Positions 22,300-34,200 of a DNA stretch of 64,000 bases are shown here, in pieces. Each line of letters starts with the position of its first letter. Within the stretch, counting starts at the first letter, position 1. Origin of the DNA: Carettochelys insculpta (lineage: Eukaryota; Chordata; Testudines; Carettochelyidae); contig NC_134158.1 in NCBI RefSeq assembly GCF_033958435.1, forward strand, positions 6,405,837 to 6,469,836, given 5' to 3'. Below the pieces are notes generated by a model. The model saw nothing but the letters and a program-made list of their open reading frames with translations, did no database searches and was not told where the DNA came from. Made by a program: the position numbers and the translations under genes.

Positions 22300-25200
22300 G
22301 TAACTGGTGTGTTACTGAGTAGGAACAGCCAAGCGGCTCTCTGGGATGCTGTAACAGGAGTGTTGTGAGCAAGACACGAGAAGTCATTCTTCTGCTCTAC
22401 TCTGCACTGATTAGGTCTCATCTGGAGTATTGTGTCGAGCTCTGAGCACTGCGTTTTAGGAAGGATGTGGAGAAACTGGAGAAGGTCCAGAGAAGAGCAG
22501 CGAAAAGGATTAAAGGTCTAGAAAATATGACCTGTGAGAGAAGATTAAAGGAACTGGGTTTGTTTGGTTTGGAAAAGAGAAGGCTGAGAGGGGACACAGC
22601 CGCTTTCAAGAACCGGAAAGGATGCTACAAGAAGCGATAGTGATGCCGAGGGTGACAGGGGTCAGCTGCCCACCCCAGACTGTTTGATTTTCACACATCT
22701 CTCCCAGACACGCAAAGTCAAACTCTGAACAATCGACCCTGCCCGGGTCAATCTTCCTGGTAGTGTAGACGTACCCTTAGAAGCCTAAATCCCATCGATT
22801 TCCCCTTCCCTCCCTCCCATACATACACCCACAACACAACGTAGGCTCCTTCATCTCCCAGTGCAGTTATTTTAAATGGGGTTTAAATTCCTGTGTCCCT
22901 CAGAGCTGGCGCACTTGCTCCTGCCGTGAGGGCAGGGGGCTGGACTCGATGACCTCGCGAGGTCCCTTCCAGTCCTGGGGTTCTGTGATTCCAGCCTGAG
23001 TGCTTTGCCTCAGGTGTCACAGGGTCTGTGGTGGAGTCGGGGCTGGACTGGCTAACTTGGTCCTGTTTTGACCAGGCCATAGGTGACCATCTGTCCCATA
23101 TTGGGCAGGATGGTCCCATATATGGGATGCCAAGAAGCCATCCCCACTTCTTGTTTTAAATGGGATGAATTGTCCCATATTTGGGCCCTCCCCAAAGCCT
23201 CAGAGAATTAGAGGGAGAGTGGGTGGCTGCTCCCCGCTGCTGCTTTCCCAAGGCTCAGGGAGCGCTGGCGGATGCCACTTTCCTGCAGCTCCTGGGGAGC
23301 ACCAGGGGCTTCTGCCTCCTTCCCAGCTCCCCCCAGGCTTGGTGGAGCCACCACTCCCACCGTATCTCCCTGTCCCATATTTGGGACAGGGTGCTGTGGT
23401 CTCCCTATCCAGCTAGACTGCTGGGAGCTGGCTCACCTGCTTTCTGAAGGTCCTGGGGGCACTGGTGAAGGGAAGGACGATGCTCTTTTTTCTTCTTGCT
23501 GAAGTTTTGGTGCCTCTGTTATTTGTCTGGATGGAAGTAACTCAGGGAGTAGTCAGAGGAGGCGCCTTGGGAAGCTAAAAGGAAACAAAATGGGAGCATC
23601 CTGTGGCTAACACAGGACAGTCAGAGTCAGGAGCTCATGGGTGTGTATTTGCTTCTCTGCCGCTGACTCGCAGGGAGCCAGGGAAGGCTGCAGTGCTCGT
23701 CTGCCTCAGTTTCCCCAACTGCAACATGGGTGAGGAGCCTGCCTCATGGGCGTGCAAACGACCGCCATGGAGGCAGAGAACCTGGAGCACGGGAGGGACG
23801 GGGTCTGTGGCAGTGCAAAGCCAGAGACTCCTTGGGGTTTGCCTGTCTTCCTGCTGCCTTTCATGACCCTGATTCCTGGTGCTCTGTGCGGTTGTGCAGA
23901 CCCACTCACGTCGCACTGGGAGGGGCTCCGTACCGGGAGCGTGTTCTCAGCTCTCCCGCAGCGTCAATCCTCAGGGAGTGATGGGGCCACATGCACCCCC
24001 CATGCCCACCCACCTCCCCCACACTCATCATCAGCACTACTTCTATTCAGCATGGAGACAGTCCTGTCCCTTCTTCAGAGTAGCACAGTCCGAAATCTGC
24101 TCTCGGGCCGTACCACTCCAAGGGAGGGGGAGACTGCCCCTGCACGTGCCAGAAGCAGAAGGCAGGGGCAGGCAGAAGTGGCAAAAGTACCCCAAAAGTT
24201 ACTTGAGTAAAAGTACAACTGCTTGCAGTGGGAGTACAAGTCACCGGTGTCCCTCTGGAAAACTACTTGAGTAAAAGGGCACATACACGTGCCAGGTCTT
24301 GATTGTACTCAAGTATCCGCAAGTGAAATCAGCTGCACTTTTACTCAAGTAACTTTTCGGGTACTTTTCCCACCTTTCGGGAAGGGGCAGGGGCGGAGCC
24401 AGGTTGGGGGCGGAGCAAGGACGAGGAGGGCGGTGTGTGGGCGGAGCAAAGGCAGACAGAGGCTACGGGAGGAGGATGCACGTGGCCAGCAATGGCACCG
24501 GGAGGCGCCGTGGGCCTGGAGGCAGGATGGGAGGGGGGCTTCAGTTCTGCAAAGGGCAGAAGGTGGGGGGTTGGAGCAGTCAGCCCTGGCTCCGCCCCCA
24601 CGGTCCCTCTGAGCTGCTCCCAGGGCTCTGCGGCATTTCAGAGAGGCCCAGAGGTTCAGCCATGGCGAATGCCTGCGGGCGGTTGCTCCCTTCCCCCCCA
24701 TCAGCAGGCCTGATGGCTGGTCCCCCCCACCCCCCCCCCAGAGCCATCTGCACCAGTCACCACAGTCTATTCTTTACCATCTCTTCTCCACCTGGGAAGC
24801 CAGTTGTCATGGTAACATGCCGGCTAATCGTGCACGCCTGACCGCTCACAAGGTAAATGCAGACTGACTCCATCGGGTACCACAATGCGACCAGGTGTTG
24901 TTCTCCTTCAGGCAACCTGCCTCAGGGCAAACCCTGGGAAGCGGCTGGGAGGAAAGGCCGGCTCAGCTTCTGCGTGGTCGTCACAGCCGCTGTGCTGACG
25001 TTTGCTGTTCCCCTGATACTTTTCCTTGGTGAGTTATCGGCCTTGGCTGCCCCAGGCTGATTCCCCCTTGATTTCAAACTGTTCCAGGCCAGACGTTCAG
25101 CACCCAATGCGTGGAGCCATTTCGGTAAGCCTGGGGCTTATTTTGGGGGGCCGGGCAGAGCCGACTGCTTGTGGGAATCTGGCCCTGAAAGCTTTTGAAG

Positions 25201-28200
25201 CTTTGAGGTAAGGTAAGTAAATAAGGGACTTCAAAGTGAGGGGAAACGTGCAGATGCTCTGCTGGCTACTTTGAAGTAGCCCTTAACTTCAAAAACAACA
25301 AGGAGTCCCGTGGCACTTTATCGACTACCAGATATTTTGGAGCATAAGCTTTCGTGGGCAAAGACCTGCCTCATTAGATGCATGAGTGGGGGGTTCCAGT
25401 CCATAAGGGGTTATCCCTGATAGATAGTAACAGAGGGGTAGCCGGGTTAGTCTGTACTCCAAGAAAACAAAGCAGCAGAACTGTAGCGCTTCAAAGACTA
25501 AGAAAATTATTTATTCGATGATGAGCTTTCGTGGGACAGACCCACTTCTTCTGATGGCTACACTTACCTACACGCCTCCAGCTTCCATCCAGCTTACTCC
25601 ACACAATCCATCAATTATAGTCAAGCCCTTAGGTACAATCGCATCTGCTCTGATCCTACTGACAGAGACCGAAAACTACAAGACCTCTACCAAGAATTTA
25701 TAAAAGTGAATGACCCACCGGGAGAAGTGAAAAACCAAATTGACAGGGCCAGACAAATGCCCAGAAACCAGCTGCTTCAAGATAGGCCCAAGAATATCAA
25801 CAACAGAACACCACTTGTCATCCCCTATAGCCCCCAGCTCAAACCCCTGCAATGCATCATTAAAAATCTAGAACCTACAGTGCATCAGGATGCTACACTC
25901 CAGAAGGTTCTAGGTGACAGGCCTGTCCTTTCCTACAGACAACCTCCTAACCTGAGAAAGAGTCTCACCAGCAATCACAGGCTGCGCCACAGTAATACTA
26001 TTCCTGGAACTTTTCCTTACAGCAAACCCCACTGCCAACTTTGTCCACCTGTTTATTCTGGGGATGCCATCACTGGACCTAACCATGTTAGTTACAAGAT
26101 CAAAGGCACATTCTCATGCACAGCAACATTATGTATGCCATTATGTGCCAACAATGCCCTGCCACTACATACATTGGATAGATGGGGCAAAGCCTTCGCC
26201 AAAGAATAAATGGGTTCAGAGTAGACATCAAGAAACTCAATACACATAAGCCAGTCAGTGAACACTTCCACGGAGTAGGCCATTTTGTTAAAGGCCTGAG
26301 AATTTGTGTCCTGAAACACAAAGAATTTAACAACAGATTAGAGCGAGAGATTTAGAGCACATATTCAAATTTGACACATTAACACGTGGTATGAACAGAG
26401 ATATCAACTACCTCATGCATTACAAGGACTGCTTCCCTTCCTTTGATGCTCATAATTATCTCAGATGAGACAATTAACATTCCCCCACACCTCATCCCCG
26501 TCCTTCAATCCTATTTGATTTGTCAGTTTTTATTGCAATTTTTTTTTTTTTGGTCCTCTGTACTTATAAATGTCAGTCTGTGTTGGAAATGAAATTGATC
26601 TGATGAAGTGGATCTGTCCCATGAAAACTCATCACTGAATAAATCATTTTGTTAGTCCTTAATGTGCTACATTTCTGCTGCTTTGTTTTATCCCTAATGG
26701 GTGTTTATCTAACCTGCTCGTAGGTACTTGAACGCTGTTATCATGAAATAAATTTGAGCTCTGTCAATCTGTTTCTTCACTTCCTTAGGTGGGTATTGTA
26801 GTTTCAGGAAAGCTTGGTAACATTCTGGTAGGTGTTTGTCTCTGAGGGATTGGAGCGAATGTGGTTGTACCTTAGTGCTTGGTTGTGTACAATGGATTGT
26901 GTCGTGTGCCCTGGAAGGAAGCTGGAGGTAAGCATAGCGGTCCATGGGTTTCCAATATAGGGTGGTATTTATGTGACCAGCACTTATTTGTACAGTGGTG
27001 TCCAGGGAGCGTAGTGGTATCTAGAAGAAAGCTGGTAGCCCTGGAAGTGTAGGGTCTGAGTAGAGAGTCTACATATCCAGACAATCCTGTAGTGAGAGTG
27101 CCAATGAGATGATGGGGCATCCAGGATTCCCAGGTTTATGGGAGGCAGACCTTGGGAGGCAGCCAGTCCTCACCTACAGTCAGCCTGCCAACCTTAAACA
27201 AATTCTCACCAGCAACTATAGACCACAACACAGTAACACTAAACATGGAACCAATCCTTGCAACAAACCTCGCTGCCAACTCTGCTCACATATTTACACC
27301 AGCAATACCATCACAGGACCGAACATCAACCATACCATCAGGGGCTCCTTTACCTGCACATCTATTAATACAATATATGCCATCATGTGCCAGGAAGGCC
27401 CCACTGCAATTTATATTGGCTAAACTGGACACTCTCTACATAAAAGAATAAATGGACATAAATCAGACATCAGGAACAGTAACATAAAAAAACCCGTAAG
27501 AGAACACTTCAATCTCCCTGGACACTCCGTAACAGATTTAAAAGTAGCAGGCCCACAATAAAAAAACTTCAAAAATAAACTCCAAAGAGAAACTGCAGAG
27601 CTGCAATTTGTTTGCAAATTTAACACCATCAACCAAGGCTTGAACAGAGACTGGCAGTGGCTGACCCATTCCAAAAGCACGCTCTCTGCTCTTGGTGTTC
27701 ACACCTCCACATTAGCTAATGATAATGAACCACATCCTGCCTGGCTGAACTGACCTGATCTCTCTTGATGTTCACAACTCCACATGAACTGCTGATAATG
27801 GGCCACATCCTCTGTGACTGAACAGACTTTTGCCACCTCTGGCCCTTATCTTTACTGAGACTCCCTCTTTAAACCCCTCTTTGGAACCCTGCCCACTCAT
27901 GCAGCTGATGAAGTGGGTCTTTGCCCACAAAAGCTCATGCTCCAAAATATCTGTTACTCTATAAGGTGCCACAGGACTTCTTGTTGTTTTTGACGATGCA
28001 GACTAACCTGGGTACCCTTCTGATACCTAACCTAGACGTTAACTTTGAAGTAAGTTCCTAGGGTAGATGCATCCCAAGTGATCCATCCCCATTCTCAGCT
28101 TCTGACAAACAGCCATTGATGGACATATCCTCCATGTATTTATCTAGTTCTTTTCCAAACCCTGTTAAAGTCTTGGACATCACAACATCCTCTGGCGAGG

Positions 28201-31200
28201 AGTTCCACAGGTTGACTATGTATTGTATGAAGAAATACTTCCTTTTTGTTGGTTTTAAACCTGCTACCGATTCATTTCATTGGGTGGCCCCGAGTTTTTG
28301 TGTTACGGGAAGAGATAAAATAACTTTTCCTTATTTACCTTTTCCACACTGGTCATGATTTTATAGACATCTATCCTATCCCCCCTTAGTTTCCTCTTCT
28401 TTAAGATGAAAAGTCCCAGTCTTTTTAATCTCACTTCATACATCAGCCTTTGTAAACCCCTCGTCATTCTTGTTTACCTTTTCTGTACTTTTTCCAGTGC
28501 CAAGGTAGTTTATTTTTGAGATGGTGCAACCACCTCTGGCCACAGTATTCAAGATGTGGGCAGACTGTGGATTTATACAGAGGCAATAAGATATTCTCTG
28601 TTTTATTCTCTATTCTCTTTTAATGAGTTCTAACATTCTATTCTTTTTAATTATTCCTACATTCCTAATGAGCAAACAACCAAAACACCTTTAAAACAGG
28701 CAAATCTGGTCTTTCCTCTTGCCGTGAGCAATCTCCATGTCAGTGGCTATGCAGAAATTTCAGTGGAGTGGTGGTGCCTTTTTTATAAACGTGGACCACA
28801 GTTTTTTTCACAATAAAAGAGTTCAAAATAGTCATGCCAACTTTGTCCACATATTTATTCTGGAGACACCTGCACCTCAGCCAATGTTATATAGGCCATC
28901 TTGTGCCAGCAATGCCCCTCGGCTATGCATATTGGACAGACTGGACATTCACTTCGCCAATGAATGAATGGGCACAGAGAGGACATTAGGAATCTGAATA
29001 TGCATGAACCTGTCAGTGGGCGTTTCAATGGAGTGGGCCGTTCTGTTAAAGACCTGAGAATAAGTGTCCTACAACAAAGAGACTTTAACAGCAGATTGGA
29101 AAGGGAGATGTGTGAACTAGAGTCTATGCTCGAATTTGATACTTTGATACTTGGTTTTAATAGAGGCAGCAATTACCTTACGAATTACAAAGACAGCTTC
29201 CCCATCTTTATTCATAGTGGTCTCAGGCAGGATACTTAACAGACACTTGCAGTTAGCAATTTTCTCTCCCACCTCCTCCTCACCCTTTGCCCCCACTTCT
29301 GTCGTATGTATCTAATTTGTCAGTTTTCATTTCAATTCTTTTTTGTCTGTATGCCTCTGTTATATAGTTTTCATGCCAGTCCCCTTTCATCACCATTTCT
29401 GGTACAGCACGATCTCCATATCTGAAGAGGGTCTGCCCCACAAAAGCTCATCACCTCATACATTACCTTCCTAGTCTTTGAAGTGCTACAGGACTGCTTT
29501 TTTGTTTTGTTAGGATACAGACTAACATGGCTCTTTCTCTGTCACTATTCGTCCAAGGAGTGTGCATTGACTGATCTGAAGAAGTAGGTCTGCCCCACAA
29601 AAGCTCATCACTGAATAAATCGTTTTGTTCATCTTTGAAGTGCTACATTTCTGCTGTTTTGTTTTGTCGGAGTACAGACTAACATGGCTACCACTCTGTT
29701 ACTGCATAAGAGAGGTTAATGAAAACTTTGAGCAGAAAAAGTGACTGGTAAAATGATTTTGTTACAACCTACTAAAATTTGTACAGTGATAAAGGTTTTA
29801 TAGAAATTATCTTCTGTAAGTATCTTAATTATTACAATTATTATTGTAATTATCTTGCTGTAGTATTATAAGTGAAAAACAATATTCGCTTGTCCCCGTC
29901 TCTTTCCTGTTACTAGAAACCCAGGGCATGCTGGGAAATGTAGTCCTTTCCCTGCTCTGGGCAGGGAGAGCACTAAGCAACTACAGCTCCCAGGGTGCCT
30001 TGCGTTCACCCCATCATGCCCTTCCTCTGCTCAGTGCAGCAGAGAGGAAGGAAAAGATACTAGAGATTTCCGCCACGCCCACCTCAACCCCACATATGAA
30101 CCTGGTTGATTTGTTGGCATGTTGGGTTGGGTTCATGCCAACCATGTTGGCAAGGGTTCATGTTACCGAGGGTGGCATGTTGAGTGGCTTCCTCCCTTGG
30201 CTTTAGAGAAAGCAAAAGAACAAGGTTTCTTCTCCCTGTTACTCTGTGATTTCCATGCCATGCAGCTGACCAAGGGGGTTTTTATCCATGAAACTTATAA
30301 CCAAATACATCTGTTAGTCTTTAAGTGGCTGCAGGACTTTTTGTTTTTGTACTGGGGATATAGCTCAGTAGCTGAGCATTTGATTGCAGCTCAAGAGGTT
30401 CCTGGTTCAAATCCAGGTGCCTCCTTGCCATATTTTATATGCAGGCAGGGATAGCTCAGTGGTTTGAGCATTGGCCTGCTATGCCCAAGCGTGTGAGCTC
30501 AATCCTGGAAGAGGCCATTTAGGGATTGGGGCAAACAGATGCCAGGGATGGTGCTTGGTCCTGCCAAGAGGGCAGGGGACTGGACTAGATGACCTCCAAA
30601 GGTCCCTTCCAGTTCTAGGAGATGTGTACAGGTGTGTGTATGTCCAATTATTATTGTAACTCTCTTCACTTCAGCAAGATCCCCGCCAGAATCCCAGCTG
30701 TCCAATGTCTCTGCACCAGCCCAGCTAAATGCAGAATGCCCTGCTGCCCGAATGGCTGGGTTGGGTGTGGCAGGAAATGCTACTATTTCTCAGAGGCTGA
30801 AGGGACCTGGGACTCCAGCCAGAGCTTCTGCTTTTCACACAATGCCTCCCTGGCTGGGATCGACACCAAAAAAGATTTGGTAAGAGAAAATGAAAAATAA
30901 GACTGATAGAGGGACCCAGTAGCATGGGGGCATGATCTTATCTCAGGGCTCCTTCCCGTGCTGGTGTGAGTGAAGATCAGATGGAACAAAAGCTCTGGCA
31001 GCACTAGCCAAACCTTAGACAGATGCAATTATTCATATTAAAAAAAAAATCCATCAGTGTGCAGAAGAACGGCCATATTGGACCAGATCAATGGGCCGTG
31101 TCATCTAGTATCTTGTCTCGGATGGTGACCCATACCAGAGTTTTGAGTGAGTGTGCAGAACAGGGCAGTTCTTGAGTGATCCACTCTCCTCTCTTCCACC

Positions 31201-34200
31201 CCTCCCACCTTCTCGCCAACAGAGGCTTAGGGTGCAAACCAGGGGTTGCGTCCAATGGTCTCTGGAAGCCGAGCACATGGGTGGCCACCCAGGAGCGATG
31301 CAGGTGCCGCCCAGCTGATTAGCAGCGCACCCCTGGTGGGCAGCCTGTGTTTCTACAGCTGGTGCACATCCAAAATTTCTTCTACCCTTGGGTAGAAAAA
31401 AAAATAGAGGGAACGTCGATTGCATCCCTGACCATCCTGGCTAATAGCTATTGATGGGCGTATTCTTCAGGGACTTACCATGTTCTTAATGCTAACAGGC
31501 AAAGGGTTGGGAAATAAAGTTGGCCTTGTGCTCTTTTTTTTTAAAAAAAATCCCTTTAAGGATAAGGAAGTGCCTGAAAAGTCGGGGGTGGGGGGATGTA
31601 TGTGGGGAAAAGTAAAGATTTTTTTTTCTCCAGAAATACAGGAATGTCAAGTTTGGGTCTTCCCTGTTTTACGGTGTAGAAAAATCCTCTTCTGAGGTGA
31701 TTTATATGTCCCTGTCCATGAGCCGTGGTGTCTGTGTGGTTGCCCTGCATCCTGACCAAACAGCCCTTAAGCTAAGCATTTAAATTTTATAATCTGCTTT
31801 ACCAGCAGTGGTGACATATTTCCCTCACAAACCACATCAAAATTAAATAAATTAAAAAATATATTTACTGTTAAAATGGTGTTTAGATACACAAAATGGC
31901 CGCTGGAAAATGACAGTTAGAAAATGACAGTTGTAATTAATATTCGGCGGGCTATGAATATGTACGAAGTTATGGTTTGAAAGGTTTCAAACAGATTGGT
32001 CAATTTAGAATCCTTATACATATGTAATAGTCAAATGCCCCTTGATACATTGTGGCACTGAGGAGGACCTAGCAGGCGAAGTTGTCAAACAGGTCCACCC
32101 AGGCAGCATATATTCAGGAGAGCAGCGCTGCTTGGGGCATTCCAGACCAGACCTCGGAGGAGAGCAGGAGAAGAAGAAAGAAGACTACAGAGAAGGATTG
32201 AGCTAAGAGCTGGACTGAGCCTGTAGCTGAACATCGCTGGCGGAAGAGCCGAAGCTGACCTGCGTGTCAGTCATCGCTCGCTAGCCGCCGTGGGCCGACG
32301 AAGAACACAAGAGCTCCAGCCAGAAGACCAGAAAAGCTCCAGTCTACAAAGAGAAAAAAATCACTAGTAAGGCTCCGGTTCTTTTATCCGGAGGGTTTGC
32401 CCGGCAAACTGCACAGCCTAAACAACGGTGCCCTGCACGGGGAAACCGCAGCAGCGACCCTGCCCTTCCAGTCACCGACCCTAGCTCAGGCCGGTGTCTG
32501 AAATATCACGGTCATTCCTAAAAAACACAGGAGGTTTTTGTTAACCAAGCTGGTTTTTCCTCCTGGCTCTCTTTTTCTCCCTCCTTTACTATCTGACCTG
32601 ACGCGGCTGCCGTACAAGCGCGCCGTGAGGGTCATAACTTCCTAGCTCGAAGAGAACTACAGGCCCAGCGCCTGGATCACAGAGCAGGAATAAGGAGGTA
32701 TTTATGGTCTGGGTTTAAGGTTAATATAAGTAATTAGGTGAGCAGTTAATGTTTTTATATAGTTTTGTAATATAGGGTGGATTGGGACTTCCCCAAGTCC
32801 ATAATCTGCATCTTATATTTTGTATTCCTTGTTTCTCTGTAAAGGCACAGGAGGCCAATGCTATTGGTCTAGCCTAAAACTATTACATGCACACAGAAGG
32901 GTAGTTAGGTAAACTGCTTTGTTATTATAATCCAGAGCTATAAGCTCCCCCCTATTTAGGAGGGTAGAGCGGTCAGGGATAACCCTATAAAGGGAAAACC
33001 CTGGTGTCCTTAGTAACCCTTTAAGGGTAATCAAGGTTCTGCAATAAAGGGCCACCATAACAAGGTGGTCAAAATAGGCAGTTCCATTTTTGAGGGGATA
33101 ACCTTTAACTAGGAAAACCCCACCATTTAACTAAGGGGATAACCTCTCAGAAGGAAACCCCACATATACTGGGCTCTCCCCTGCTTGGCCAGCAGGGCAA
33201 CCCATTTAACTAGAGAATTAACCTAGCTTAGCGCAGGCAAATTCTTATTCTAAGTAAGATCTGCTCCCCGCGGTAGTCAGCCAAGGGTTGAGGAACCTGG
33301 TGAACCTCAGGAAGATCCAGGAATAAATAAATACAATATAGCTCTGAAGTTTATCTTTCCATTTTACAGCACGCATCAAAGGCTGCACGGCCCGTCCCGG
33401 AAGCGCAGTAAGTAGCCAAGGGGTTAGATAGCAGTGCTGTTATAGCAGTTACCTATTGTTTAAGGCTATAAGCCAATAAGTATTCAAATCCTGTGCTTAT
33501 TTCACAAAAACAAGGGCTTACATATCTTGTGCTACTTAGCTTACCAAAAAACCATACTTTTAAGTTATAGAATAAACCCTGTCTCCCTGTTTGAACCTAA
33601 CATCTTGTTTGTATTTCTTCCTTGGGTAAACACACCGCAGCAGCGCAGTTCACACACCCTAAAACCCCGTTGTAACTAAACCCACCGTAGACGGCGAGCA
33701 GGGTCGCGGGGTAAAATCCTGGGAGCATTGGAAAGGACTTAGTTTTAGTCCAGTCCATTGCTCTGGTGTGACTAACTTAGCCTAATCAAAATTCAAATTT
33801 ATTCTTACGTCACTCACATCCTCAATATATGGGAGCACTTCTCCTCTCTAGGGTATGCAGCTTCCATTCCAGGGCTGCAGATGTTGTCTTCAGGACTTTC
33901 TTTATTCAGGACACGTCTACAATAGGCAGATCGTAGATTTGTAGTTCTAGCGTTGGCAAGTGCATAGCTGGAATTGACTTATCTGCAGCTGGCTAATCTG
34001 GCCGTCCTCACAGAGGGAGGTTGATGGGAGAAACTCACCCATTGACCTCCTTTAGTCCACGTGAGAATGAGGAGTAGAGGGGTCGACTGCCAACTCCAGA
34101 TAGCTTGATTTCATGCATCTCTACCAGACGCATGAAATAGAACCCTGGAAGATTGACCTAGCCATGGGATTGGCTGTAGGGGAGGGCAGGGAGCCAGCTG

